A stretch of DNA of 64,000 nucleotides from Clostridium intestinale DSM 6191 (GCF_900130055.1 NZ_FQXU01000006.1:126787-190786); one strand, 5' to 3'; positions 8,164-16,858 are shown, counted from the first letter of the stretch. A program made the numbers and translations. The notes: generated by a model from the letters alone, not told the origin.

Positions 8164-9534
8164 ATGGAAAAGAAATTTGTGCTTGAGGATTTAGAAAGAA
8201 TCCTAAGCTATGTAACTGGTGATGAACTGACGGCATACGATAAGAAGAAAATAGTAAAGGAAGCAGTTGATAATTATAATAATTATGTGAATCCTGGCTG
8301 GTTAAAGTATAGAAAATCAGTTTCTACAAATGCAGCTTTTGTTGAATGGACTGACAATGATTCATATTTTTATGATGTAAATGGAGAAGAGTTCATAGAT
8401 TGTTTAGGTGGTTTTGGGATTTTTATGTGTGGTCATAGAAATGAAGAGATATTAGAGGTTGTTGAAGCTCAACTTAAGAAGCAAGCCCTTCATAGTCAAG
8501 AGCTTTTAGATCCATTAAGAGGGTACCTTGCTAAAGTTATGGCTGAGATTACTCCAGGAGATTTAAACTATTGTTTCTTTACAAATGGAGGAGCTGAAGC
8601 TGTAGAAATGGCTATAAAACTTGCAAGAATAGCTACTGGAGGTAGCTGGTATATTTCTGCCGTAAACGGATTTCATGGTAAGTCTATGGGAGCTATTTCT
8701 CTAGGAGGAAAGGATACCTATAGAACTCCATATCTTCCTATGATACAACAAGTACAGCATGTTGAATATGGAAATGCAGAGGATATAAGAAAAGCCATAA
8801 GAAATTTAACACATGTAGGTGAAAAAGTTGCAGCAGTTGTACTTGAGCCTATACAAGGGGAGGGAGGTATTATTATTCCACCAAAGGGATATCTAAAAGA
8901 GGTAAGAAAAATATGTGATGAGTATGATGTGTGTCTAATTTTAGATGAAATTCAAACTGGTATGGGAAGAACTGGCACCATGTTTCGTTGTGAAGCAGAG
9001 GGGGTTGTTCCAGATATTTTAACTTACGGTAAAGCTTTTGGTGGGGGAATTATGCCTATAACAGGAATTATTGCAAGACCACATTTATGGGTGAAGGAGC
9101 TTCAAGATAATCCTTGGATTTTAGGATCACCAACTTTTGGAGGTAATCCACTTGCTTGTTCTGCCGCATTAGCTACTATAAAATATATGTTAAAACATGA
9201 TATTCCGAAACAAGCTCATGAAAAAGGGGAATATTTGCTTAAGGGATTAAACAAGCTAAAAAGTAAATATCCTGAACTAATTCAAGAAGTTAGAGGGGTT
9301 GGATTAATGATAGGAGTAGAGTTTAATAGAACTGAAATGGGTTTTTCAGTTGCAAAAGGACTTTTTTCAAGAAAAGTAATGACAGCTGGAACTCTAGTAA
9401 ATTCTAAAACTATAAGATTTGAACCTGCAGCTACAACTTCATATGAAGATTTTGATAAGGTATTAAAAAGATTAGATGAGGCATTAGCTGATACAAAAAA
9501 ACTTTTTAATCATAGTGATTCTAAAATAGGTTAA
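8164..9534 (+). CDS. Putrescine-type class III aminotransferase (PatA-like)
   Basis: PLP enzyme that would transfer an amino group from putrescine to 2-oxoglutarate, giving 4-aminobutyraldehyde. The protein has 456 residues, matching PatA/YgjG in length, with the family stretches QALHSQELLDPLRGYLAK and NYCFFTNGGAEAVEMAIKLAR. The PLP-contacting aspartate is in LILDEIQTGMGRTG and the PLP lysine is Lys290 in TYGKAFGGG. Co-transcription with potABCD and an aldehyde dehydrogenase supports polyamine as substrate, but ornithine or another diamine cannot be excluded by sequence alone. Confidence 0.85.
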   Translation: MEKKFVLEDLERILSYVTGDELTAYDKKKIVKEAVDNYNNYVNPGWLKYRKSVSTNAAFVEWTDNDSYFYDVNGEEFIDCLGGFGIFMCGHRNEEILEVVEAQLKKQALHSQELLDPLRGYLAKVMAEITPGDLNYCFFTNGGAEAVEMAIKLARIATGGSWYISAVNGFHGKSMGAISLGGKDTYRTPYLPMIQQVQHVEYGNAEDIRKAIRNLTHVGEKVAAVVLEPIQGEGGIIIPPKGYLKEVRKICDEYDVCLILDEIQTGMGRTGTMFRCEAEGVVPDILTYGKAFGGGIMPITGIIARPHLWVKELQDNPWILGSPTFGGNPLACSAALATIKYMLKHDIPKQAHEKGEYLLKGLNKLKSKYPELIQEVRGVGLMIGVEFNRTEMGFSVAKGLFSRKVMTAGTLVNSKTIRFEPAATTSYEDFDKVLKRLDEALADTKKLFNHSDSKIG

Positions 9535-9542
9535 TAAATTTT

Positions 9543-9600
9543 AAAGTGACAGTTGGCAATAAGAGATTAATTCTCTGAATTTTGTCTACTGTCACTTTTA
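9543..9600. terminator. Bidirectional terminator between convergent genes
   Basis: Arms AAAGTGACAG (9543-9552) and CTGTCACTTT (9589-9598) pair perfectly, with a smaller AGAG/CTCT hairpin inside the loop. A T-run follows on the plus strand and an A-run precedes it, so it can serve both the polyamine operon and the minus-strand aminotransferase gene. Confidence 0.8.
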
Positions 9601-10734
9601 TTATAATTGATTTACAAATTCTTTATGAAGATGTTTTTCTAAGTTAAATCCTAAATCTCTTAATACTGAATCTAAAGCTTTAAGTGTTAAATAAAGTTTA
9701 TCTTCATAACAGTTTTCACCCATATGTCCTATACGAAACACCTTATCTTGTAAAAAATCAAACCCACCAGCTATCATTATATTGTGTTCTTTAAGCATCT
9801 TATTAAATATGTCATTGTAGTTAAGATTATCAGGAACTAATATAGTAGAAACTGTATTTGAGGGATGTGTTTCTGGTAATAGCTCTAGCCCAGAATCTTT
9901 TAGAGTATTTCTAAGAGCAGTGGCATATTTTGAATGTTTAGAAATTACCCCTTCTTTATCTTCCAATATATTATCTAAAGCAATATCAAATGCATATAGA
10001 TCACTTATAGGCTGAGTGTAAGGAAACCATTTATCCTCATACCAAGTATTCCAAACAGAAAGATTAGTATAAAATCCTCTTATAGGTTGAGTTCTATTAT
10101 TTATAGCATCTAGAGCTTTAGAGCTTAAACTCAAAAATGTTAGTCCAACTGGAGCAGAAAGACACTTTTGAGATCCACCTACTATAATATCTATATTCCA
10201 GTCATCTACATAAACTTCTTCCCCACCTATACTAGATACGGCATCAACTACGGAAATTATATTATAACTATTAAGAAGCTTACATATGTCTTTTATTGGG
10301 TTAGTTATACCAGATGGTGTTTCACAATGAACTAATGTTGCTATTTTATAATCATGATTTTCTTTAAGAAAGTTTTCTAATTGATTTATATCAATTCCTT
10401 TTCTTTTATTACCATGAAAATAGTCAACTCTGCCGCCATACATTTTAGAAAAATCTCCAAAGCCTTCTCCATATATACCATTTTCAATACATAAAACCTT
10501 ATCTCCATCTTCTATTAAGGAAGCACAAGCAGCCTCTAAACCTAATATTCCTTCTCCAGCTAAAAGTAGAGTTTTATTCTTTGTATTTAATAGAAGTTGT
10601 AATTTTGAACATATATTTTTATAGAAGTCGAAAAACTCCAAATCTAAGTCAGGATTAGTTATTTCTTTTGCTAAGGCAAGTCGTACATTTTCTTTAATAT
10701 AAGTAGGTCCAGGTGTCATTAATAAAGTATTCAT
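9601..10734 (-). CDS. Class V aminotransferase (serine/alanine-glyoxylate family)
   Basis: PLP-dependent enzyme of the PucG/SPT/AGT family, 377 residues. The N-terminus TPGPTYIKENVRLAL is the usual start of this family; the PLP-binding aspartate is in SVVDAVSSIGG and the Schiff-base lysine is Lys190 in GGSQKCLSAPVG. Members transfer amino groups from alanine, serine or ureidoglycine to glyoxylate or related acceptors, so the substrate is open. The start follows AAAGGAGG. The gene is the second of a two-gene operon behind an ECF transporter S component with a 14-base gap, so its substrate or cofactor may be linked to whatever that component imports. Confidence 0.85.
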   Translation of the reverse strand: MNTLLMTPGPTYIKENVRLALAKEITNPDLDLEFFDFYKNICSKLQLLLNTKNKTLLLAGEGILGLEAACASLIEDGDKVLCIENGIYGEGFGDFSKMYGGRVDYFHGNKRKGIDINQLENFLKENHDYKIATLVHCETPSGITNPIKDICKLLNSYNIISVVDAVSSIGGEEVYVDDWNIDIIVGGSQKCLSAPVGLTFLSLSSKALDAINNRTQPIRGFYTNLSVWNTWYEDKWFPYTQPISDLYAFDIALDNILEDKEGVISKHSKYATALRNTLKDSGLELLPETHPSNTVSTILVPDNLNYNDIFNKMLKEHNIMIAGGFDFLQDKVFRIGHMGENCYEDKLYLTLKALDSVLRDLGFNLEKHLHKEFVNQL

Positions 10735-10748
10735 AATAATAACCTCCT

Positions 10749-11300
10749 TTATAGGTTAGTTAGAATATTTCTACGAGAAAAAGCTCCTTGTAGATAGTAA
10801 GCCAAAGGAAGTCCTATTACGGCACCAACAACACATTGCATAAAATTACCCCATATAGATTGAATAGGTGCTATAAAATTGCCTAACATCGCAGCTTCTG
10901 TAAGATAGTAACCACCAACCATAATTATAGTTGCAATTATTATTCCTAAAGAATTGAATATTATTACTTTTGATTTAGATGAACCAGCCTTATGAGAAAG
11001 ATATCCCATAATATATCCCATAGTGAATCTTATTATAAATGTAAATGGTGCCCATATAAAATATGAACTTGTTACATCAAATAAAGCCATGCCAAACGCC
11101 CCCGATATGGCACCAGCTTTTTTGCCAAAAACTATAGCAATAGTAAAAGCCATTACATTACCTAGATGAAATAGTCCTCCAGAAGTAGGACCAGGTATGT
11201 TTATAAATCTAGTAGCTACGTAAACTAAAGCTATAAACAGACCGTATAAAGCAAGGTTTTTTATTTTTGATTGATTTGTAGTAGTATTATTCATTAACAC
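10749..11300 (-). CDS. ECF transporter S component (riboflavin-type fold)
   Basis: Membrane substrate-capture subunit of an energy-coupling-factor vitamin transporter. The protein has 183 residues with about six hydrophobic segments. The stretches VYVATRFINIPGPTSGGLFHLGNVM and KKAGAISGAFGMALFDV resemble the PF07155 group of S components. No ATPase or EcfT gene is adjacent, so it must use shared modules encoded elsewhere. The start is either GTG at 11300 or ATG at 11294; AGGGGG precedes both. The ligand is unknown. Its pairing with a PLP enzyme makes a vitamin B6 vitamer a reasonable guess, but only a guess. Confidence 0.8.
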   Translation of the reverse strand: MLMNNTTTNQSKIKNLALYGLFIALVYVATRFINIPGPTSGGLFHLGNVMAFTIAIVFGKKAGAISGAFGMALFDVTSSYFIWAPFTFIIRFTMGYIMGYLSHKAGSSKSKVIIFNSLGIIIATIIMVGGYYLTEAAMLGNFIAPIQSIWGNFMQCVVGAVIGLPLAYYLQGAFSRRNILTNL

Positions 11301-11344
11301 TAAGCCCCCTTGGTAATTTTTATTGAATATATCTTAACGCAAAT

Positions 11345-11373
11345 ATAATAAAATTTAAAATGTATGCATACAA
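11345..11373 (-). promoter_or_regulatory. Promoter and palindromic operator of the ECF/aminotransferase operon
   Basis: Read on the minus strand: TTGTAT (11373-11368), 17-base spacer, TATTAT (11350-11345). A perfect 12-bp palindrome TGTATGCATACA at 11361-11372 covers the -35 box, the layout expected for a repressor site. The motif is GntR-like in style, but the regulator is not encoded nearby. Confidence 0.55.
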
Positions 11374-11449
11374 TTATAAATACTTTTAGTATCACTAAAC
11401 TTGTAAGTTTAATAATATATAATATATCAATAAAAATGGGAGAAAATTT

Positions 11450-11974
11450 ATGAGTTATACTACAGATAGACAACCTCAGGGGAGAGCTAGGTCTACTGCT
11501 AATCTACTTAGAGAAGGCATGATATCAGAGTTAGTTGCTATAGATGACTATAGTTATTTCATTAGTTATACTGATAATAGAGAAGTAAAGGAAATATTTC
11601 ATCATATAATGGAAGAAGAAAAAAGACATTATGGAATGTTCCTAGATGCCTTAAGAAAAGTAGATGATGAAGAAAGTGCTATGCAGGAGAAAGTAAAAAA
11701 TGAAGTTAAGCTATCCAATAGAGGAAGAGAAAAGTTAGGGATAAAAAATAGACCAGCAAAAGACGATTTACTTAAGTTTATAAGAGATGCTATCAAAGGA
11801 GAGCTAGAGGCAATAATACTTTATGATCACATGGTTAATGAAATTTGTGATGAGTATGTAAATAAGATTATAAATAGTATAACTAAAGAAGAAAAAGAAC
11901 ACGTTGAAGAACTTACTAAAGTTTTAGTACTTTTAGATAAGGATACTTATGGTCCTATAGAATGGGATATATAA
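11450..11974 (+). CDS. Ferritin-like/rubrerythrin-family protein without rubredoxin domain
   Basis: The protein has 174 residues and is all helical in appearance. Two sets of di-iron ligand motifs are visible: ELVAIDDY with EEEKRHYG in the first half, and KGELEAIILYDH with EEKEHVEE in the second. This is the E...ExxH twice pattern of the ferritin-like superfamily. There is no CxxC pair, so the rubredoxin electron-transfer domain of true rubrerythrin is missing. Likely cytoplasmic, in iron handling or peroxide defence; the exact reaction is not known. It stands alone, with a terminator just downstream. Confidence 0.75.
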   Translation: MSYTTDRQPQGRARSTANLLREGMISELVAIDDYSYFISYTDNREVKEIFHHIMEEEKRHYGMFLDALRKVDDEESAMQEKVKNEVKLSNRGREKLGIKNRPAKDDLLKFIRDAIKGELEAIILYDHMVNEICDEYVNKIINSITKEEKEHVEELTKVLVLLDKDTYGPIEWDI

Positions 11975-11986
11975 AAGGTTAGAAGG

Positions 11987-12026
11987 ATGTAGCACTGATT
12001 TTTAGATTAGTGCTACATTTTATTTA
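11987..12026 (+). terminator. Intrinsic terminator after the ferritin-like gene
   Basis: Perfect 10-bp stem ATGTAGCACT (11987-11996) with AGTGCTACAT (12009-12018), then TTTATTTA. Confidence 0.85.
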
Positions 12027-12070
12027 AAGTACAAATATCTAATATACTTTTTGATATTGGTAAAAAATAG

Positions 12071-12099
12071 TTGACCACTGACAACTTATAAAATATAAT
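12071..12099 (+). promoter_or_regulatory. Sigma-70-type promoter of the dapB-like gene
   Basis: TTGACC at 12071-12076 and a perfect TATAAT at 12094-12099 with a 17-base spacer, starting transcription about 27 bases before the chosen start codon. Confidence 0.75.
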
Positions 12100-12132
12100 T
12101 AAGTTGTGATTAAAATGAAAGGAGAACTGTTG

Positions 12133-12969
12133 ATGATAAAAGTTTGTTTATTAGGGTTAGGTAGAACAGGAAAAGAAATAGCTAAAGTTTTATTGGAAGA
12201 AGAGGATATAGACCTAACTTTTGTGGTATGTAGTAAAGATAGTGAAAAGGCTAATAGGGATTTAGGAGAAGTATTAAATATAAGTAATACTGGGGTAAAT
12301 ATAATAGAGCCCGATGAACTTGAAGGTCATATTTTAAAATATAAACCTCAGGTAGCAATAGATTTCTCTAAAAGTGAAGCTGCGATAGAAAATGCAAAAA
12401 TATTGTCTAAGATGAAAGTTAAAATAATTATTGGAACTACAGGTTTTAATGAATTGCAACACAAAAAGTTAGTTAATTTAGCTAGAGAAAATAAAACAGC
12501 CATAGTTCATGCGCCAAACATAACAGTAGGAGTAAACGTATTAATGACGCTTACTAATATAGCAGCAGGTATTCTCCAAGACTATGATTCTACTATTATA
12601 GAATCTCATTTTAAAGAAAAGAAAGAAGCTCCTACAAGTACAGCTAAAAAGATTGCAAATGAAATAGTTAAAGGACATGGTTATGAAGAAAATATTAATA
12701 ATATTGATATTAATTCCATTCCTATATTATCAGTAAGAGCTGGTGGGATAGTGGGCAAACATAAAGTAATAATGGCTGGAGAACATGATAAGATAGAGAT
12801 AACACATGAGTCTTTTTCCAGAAAGGCTTTTGCTTTAGGGGCATTAAGAGCAGTAAGATTTATCGTTGATAAGACTGGCTATTATGAGATGGATGATGTT
12901 CTTAATCTAAAAGAAATAATGAATAAGTTCTCAGAAAGAAGTATATTAGTAAATCAAATGGAAAATTAA
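12133..12969 (+). CDS. Divergent dihydrodipicolinate reductase (DapB) family protein
   Basis: NAD(P)-dependent reductase fold; a canonical member makes tetrahydrodipicolinate for lysine and cell wall. The start at 12133 (278 residues) follows AAAGGAG; the GTG at 12106 lies upstream of this site. The nucleotide loop is GLGRTGKE. In place of the usual HHxxKxDAPSGTA motif it has SHFKEKKEAPTSTA. The first His and the catalytic Lys are kept, but the second His is Phe, Asp is Glu and the PSGT loop is changed. The C-terminal domain keeps SVRAGGIVGKH and SRKAFALGALRAVRF. It is a single-gene unit away from other lysine genes, so it may be a paralogue with a shifted substrate. Confidence 0.75.
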   Translation: MIKVCLLGLGRTGKEIAKVLLEEEDIDLTFVVCSKDSEKANRDLGEVLNISNTGVNIIEPDELEGHILKYKPQVAIDFSKSEAAIENAKILSKMKVKIIIGTTGFNELQHKKLVNLARENKTAIVHAPNITVGVNVLMTLTNIAAGILQDYDSTIIESHFKEKKEAPTSTAKKIANEIVKGHGYEENINNIDINSIPILSVRAGGIVGKHKVIMAGEHDKIEITHESFSRKAFALGALRAVRFIVDKTGYYEMDDVLNLKEIMNKFSERSILVNQMEN

Positions 12970-12989
12970 TAAATATAATTTAAATAAAG

Positions 12990-13036
12990 AAGGTGTTGAA
13001 AAATGATTTCTAAAATTATTTTTCAACACCTTTTCT
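12990..13036. terminator. Bidirectional terminator
   Basis: Perfect 15-bp stem, arms 12990-13004 and 13018-13032, with a 13-base loop, lying between the convergent dapB-like and mutarotase-like genes. Confidence 0.85.
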
Positions 13037-13042
13037 ATGATT

Positions 13043-13924
13043 TTAGCTAAAAAATTCTAAAACGTAAGAGCATTCAAAAGTATTTCCTATTTCTATTTTT
13101 TCTACGCCTTCTCTGTCTTTAAATTCTCCAGTAAAACCTTCGTAATCAGCATGACCATACCAAGGTTCAATACATACAAAAGGTGCACCTGTAGGTTTAG
13201 ACCACAATCCTAGGTAAGGGAATCCACTAAAATCCATAGACATATATTTATTATGGTTTTTAGACTTTAAATAAATTTTGGTGGATTTTAAATTATTAAA
13301 TACTAAAGCGTCATTTTTAAAAACTTCTTTTGATAAAAGAAGTTTATTCTCATTATCTAGATAAGGAATATTTTTATTTGTATAAAGTCCTGTAATTGGA
13401 GAAAGTTCCATTATAGAAGCAGTTTCCTTTTCAGAGAACTCAAAATAATAGTCATCTATAGTTTCACCTTCTTCTATTGAACAAAGGAAAGCAGGGTGAG
13501 CACCTACTGAAAAATGGATATCTTTATCATCTAAATTATCTACAGTGTAACTTACCTTTATAGAATTATTTATAAGGGTATATTTTACTTTAAGTGAAAA
13601 CTTATAAGGATATATTTCTAAAGTTTTTTCGTTATATTTTAAAAGAAATTCTAAAGAATCTTGAGATTTATATATTACTTCATAATTGCATACTCTACCA
13701 AATCCATGTTGAGGAAGCTCATAGGTATTTCCATCAACTCTATATTTATTTTCTGAAACCTTCCCCACTATTGGGAATAAAATTGGAGCATGGTATTTCC
13801 AATAATTTTCATCACCACTCCATAGAAATTCTGTTACATTATTTTTAGTTTTAATACTATGTAATTCAGCACCATAAGCATTAGCTTCAACTTTTAAAAA
13901 TTCATTTTCTATCAACAAGTTCAT
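13043..13924 (-). CDS. Aldose 1-epimerase family protein (LacX/YphB-like)
   Basis: The protein has 293 residues with the galactose-mutarotase beta-sandwich fold. Visible signatures are GAELHSIK near the N-terminus, ILFPIVGKVSENKY, the histidine in LPQHGFGR near residue 74, SVGAHPAF with a second histidine, and CIEPWYGHADYEG near the C-terminus. This pattern fits the hexose-phosphate mutarotase-like LacX group rather than classic GalM. The start is preceded by AGGAGG. It is a single-gene unit with no sugar genes next to it, so its substrate cannot be given. Confidence 0.8.
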   Translation of the reverse strand: MNLLIENEFLKVEANAYGAELHSIKTKNNVTEFLWSGDENYWKYHAPILFPIVGKVSENKYRVDGNTYELPQHGFGRVCNYEVIYKSQDSLEFLLKYNEKTLEIYPYKFSLKVKYTLINNSIKVSYTVDNLDDKDIHFSVGAHPAFLCSIEEGETIDDYYFEFSEKETASIMELSPITGLYTNKNIPYLDNENKLLLSKEVFKNDALVFNNLKSTKIYLKSKNHNKYMSMDFSGFPYLGLWSKPTGAPFVCIEPWYGHADYEGFTGEFKDREGVEKIEIGNTFECSYVLEFFS

Positions 13925-14083
13925 AAATGTATTACCTCCTGCAAAATAACTAATTCACTACAATTATATCATTAATAAAAGAAATAGTAAGTTATTATAA
14001 ATCTTTATGTAGGTATTTTGGTATAATAAGTAGTACGAGAGTGTAATTATAAATTATAGCAATTAAGTTAAGGAGACAATGGC

Positions 14084-14914
14084 ATGAAAAAAGATTGTTT
14101 TATGGATAAGAATTGCCTTTGGAGTTTTATTAAAAAGTTAATAGTTAGAGTTAATGAGGATGAAATTTTTGCACTTTCTGCTCAATTAGCCTATTATTTA
14201 CTACTTTCATTTTTTCCACTTCTAATGTTAATTATGATTATTGTAGGATTCAGTAATATAAGTACAACAGATACACTAAAATATTTAGAAGGATTATTAC
14301 CTATAAATACCTATTTACTTATTGAATCTACTGTTGTAGAGGTTTTAGACGGACAAAAGGGCCAGTTGCTTTGGTTTTCAGTAATATTATCTGTATGGTC
14401 CTCCTCGTCAGGATTTGCAGCAGTTATAAAAGGATTAAATAAAGCTTATGGAATAAAAGAAACAAGAGGATATATAAAGGGGACTTTAATTTCTATACTT
14501 TGTACAATCGGAGTAGTATTAATTATAATTTTAACATTATTTTTAGTTGTATTTGGAGGAGTTATTAGAGAGTTTTTAATTGCCAAACTCCCTTTTGATA
14601 ATATTATAACCTTCGCTTGGGATATACTGAGATTTGCAATACTTATATTTGTTATGATATTTGTATTTGCCACATTATATCATTTTGCTCCTTGTAAAAG
14701 ATTAAAGTGGCATGACGCATTACCAGGAGCGGTAACTACAACACTAGGATGGATTGTTGTGTCGTCTTTATTCTCATTTTATGTAAATAATTTTTCCAAT
14801 TATTCTAGGTTTTATGGAAGTTTAGGTGCTGTGATTGTATTGATGACATGGCTTTATATAACTTCTGTTATACTTCTTTTAGGTGGAGAAATTAATGCGA
14901 TTTTAATGGAATAA
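14084..14914 (+). CDS. YihY/BrkB-family membrane protein
   Basis: Integral membrane protein of 276 residues with about six hydrophobic segments. The conserved opening AQLAYYLLLSFFPLLMLIM, the SVWSSSSGFAAVIKGLNKAYG stretch and the end VLMTWLYITSVILLLGGEINA are the hallmarks of this family. Once mislabelled ribonuclease BN, the family's biochemical role is not settled. Start ATG follows AAGGAG. It is transcribed alone or with the short ssb gene 96 bases downstream. Confidence 0.88.
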   Translation: MKKDCFMDKNCLWSFIKKLIVRVNEDEIFALSAQLAYYLLLSFFPLLMLIMIIVGFSNISTTDTLKYLEGLLPINTYLLIESTVVEVLDGQKGQLLWFSVILSVWSSSSGFAAVIKGLNKAYGIKETRGYIKGTLISILCTIGVVLIIILTLFLVVFGGVIREFLIAKLPFDNIITFAWDILRFAILIFVMIFVFATLYHFAPCKRLKWHDALPGAVTTTLGWIVVSSLFSFYVNNFSNYSRFYGSLGAVIVLMTWLYITSVILLLGGEINAILME

Positions 14915-15010
14915 ATAGTTTTTAAATTTATAAAGATTATAAATTATATTTGAATAATATCCTGAATTATGGTTAGAATTTACAATAAAGTAATTCAGGA
15001 GGTTAAATTA

Positions 15011-15367
15011 ATGAATAAAATAGTTTTAATGGGAAAAATAATCAAAGACCCTGAACTTAGAGTACTAGAAGAGACAGAAAAAGTATTTACTAAATTTATT
15101 ATAGCTGTAGAAAGAAATTTTAAAGCATCAGATGGAACTAGAAAATCAGACTTAATCCCTGTAGTAATGTGGGGAAGAAAAGCAGAAGTAATTTGTGAGT
15201 ATGGAAAAAAAGGAACTATGCTAACATTAAGTGGCCGCTTAAGAACAGGAAGTTATGAAGATAAAGAAGGAAACAAAAAATACATAGCAGAAGTTATCGC
15301 AGAAGATTTTAAGTTTTTGCAAAGAAGACAACAAGAAAAAGAAGCGGTTTTGGATGAAATCAAATAA
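15011..15367 (+). CDS. Short single-stranded DNA-binding protein paralogue
   Basis: OB-fold protein of 118 residues. The N-terminus MNKIVLMGKIIKDPELR, the VERNFKASDGTRKSDLIPVVMWGRKAE stretch and LTLSGRLRTGSYEDKEGNKKY are typical of bacterial SSB. It stops soon after the OB fold and ends EKEAVLDEIK, so it lacks the long glycine-rich linker and the acidic DDDIPF-type tip that recruits partner enzymes. The start at 15011 is chosen because AGGAGG precedes it; an ATG at 14969 has no site. It is not in an rpsF-ssb-rpsR context, so it is probably a second SSB. Confidence 0.82.
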   Translation: MNKIVLMGKIIKDPELRVLEETEKVFTKFIIAVERNFKASDGTRKSDLIPVVMWGRKAEVICEYGKKGTMLTLSGRLRTGSYEDKEGNKKYIAEVIAEDFKFLQRRQQEKEAVLDEIK

Positions 15368-15397
15368 TTCCTGGGGGTTTATCCCCAGGAATTATTT
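15362..15397. terminator. Bidirectional terminator overlapping the ssb stop codon
   Basis: Perfect 15-bp stem, arms 15362-15376 and 15383-15397, with a six-base loop. The 5' arm contains the TAA of the ssb gene. It lies between convergent genes. Confidence 0.85.
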
Positions 15398-15411
15398 GAT
15401 TAAGCTATATA

Positions 15412-16641
15412 TTAAACTAAAGCTCCTTTTTTAACTGCTTTATCCATAATAGTTTGAGCAAATCCAACACCAAACTCGAAGGCTTTTTTCAGGTCTTCAG
15501 GAGATGGTTTAAATAGTATCTTTAAGCCAGGAGTGTATATTTTCATTTTTAATTCCTTTAAACGAGTTTCCATTCTAGGAACTGCTTCACCACTCCAACC
15601 ATATGAACCAAATGCTCCTGCAAATTTTCCACCGTGAATTACAGGATTAAGTTTAGCTAAAACATCTCTGATTGGTTCGAGTAATTCTCCAACTATTGTT
15701 GGTGAACCAAATAAAATACCTTCAGAATCAGAAATATCTTTTACTATATCTTTTAAATCATTATGAATAACATTATATAACTTAATATCAAATTTACCTA
15801 CGGATTGAATTCCTTCAGATATTTTGTTAGCTAGCTGCTCTGTATATCCATAGGCTGATACATAAGAAATTGTAATTTTTTTTATTTCTTTAGGAGCTGG
15901 AGGAGTACTCCACTCTTTATACAAAGAAACTATCTTCCATGGATCTTCTCTTAAAACTGGACCATGACCAGGGCAGATAAGGTCTATATCCAAATCTTTA
16001 ATTTTATCTATTGCACTTAAAACATAAGATTTAAAAGGTCCCATTATACAATCAAAGTAATATCTTAACGCTTCATTATATTGCTCTTGATCAGGAATTT
16101 TATCATTAAATACGTCCTCAAAACAATAGTGTGCTCCAAAAGAATCACAAGTAATAAGTGTTTTATCTTCTAGTATATAGGTATATATAGTGTCTGGCCA
16201 GTGTAAGAATGGAGCAGATATAAATTTAAGAGTTTTATTTCCTAAACTTATACTGTCGTTATCAGATACCACAATAGCATCTATATCTCTATTAGCTATT
16301 TTCTCCATAAACTTAATTGCAGGTGCAGAACCTACTACTTTTGCTTTAGGAGATAAATCTAGTAATTTTGCGACAGAACCTGCATGATCAGGTTCTGTAT
16401 GATCTACAACTATATAATCTATTTTGGTAACATCAATATCTAGAGTTTTTAAGCGTGCCAAATATTGATCAAAAAATTGTTCTTTTACAGTTTCAAAAAC
16501 AGCAACTTTTTCACTTCCTTTAACAACATATGAATTATAAGTTGTTCCATAAGGAGTATACATTATAATATCAAAAATTCTTAAATCTGGGTCTAAAGCT
16601 CCAACCCAATGAATATCTTTTTTTATTTCTAAAGAGCGCAT
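15412..16641 (-). CDS. Flavodiiron protein (FprA, A-type flavoprotein)
   Basis: Cytoplasmic enzyme that reduces oxygen to water or nitric oxide to nitrous oxide in anaerobes. The protein has 409 residues in two domains. The N-terminal metallo-beta-lactamase-like di-iron domain shows ligands in HTEPDHAGS (about residues 85-93), with later ligands in CDSFGAH and CPGHGPVLR. The C-terminal flavodoxin domain begins near residue 255 (ITISYVSAYGYTEQLA binds the FMN phosphate; FGSPTIVGE and FGSYGWSGEA contact the flavin). No rubredoxin domain is fused, so electrons come from a separate donor. It is a single-gene unit. Confidence 0.93.
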   Translation of the reverse strand: MRSLEIKKDIHWVGALDPDLRIFDIIMYTPYGTTYNSYVVKGSEKVAVFETVKEQFFDQYLARLKTLDIDVTKIDYIVVDHTEPDHAGSVAKLLDLSPKAKVVGSAPAIKFMEKIANRDIDAIVVSDNDSISLGNKTLKFISAPFLHWPDTIYTYILEDKTLITCDSFGAHYCFEDVFNDKIPDQEQYNEALRYYFDCIMGPFKSYVLSAIDKIKDLDIDLICPGHGPVLREDPWKIVSLYKEWSTPPAPKEIKKITISYVSAYGYTEQLANKISEGIQSVGKFDIKLYNVIHNDLKDIVKDISDSEGILFGSPTIVGELLEPIRDVLAKLNPVIHGGKFAGAFGSYGWSGEAVPRMETRLKELKMKIYTPGLKILFKPSPEDLKKAFEFGVGFAQTIMDKAVKKGALV

Positions 16642-16858
16642 ATTTTACACCTTCCTTATATATTATAACATTTTATTATTATATAATAATAATTATCCAT
16701 TAATCTCATTATATAATAATTGTTGATAAAAATAAATACTGTAGAATTAATTTACAAATTTATTAAATGGTAATAATTTGTTGATAAAATAGCTATTTTA
16801 CAATATAATTATGAACTAACAATAAGTTATTAAGTTTTAGAATAGGAGATATTAATTA

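Noticed and set aside
13594-13848. Plus-strand 84-codon frame opposite the mutarotase-like gene
   Set aside because: No ribosome binding site, and the composition is that of an antisense shadow.
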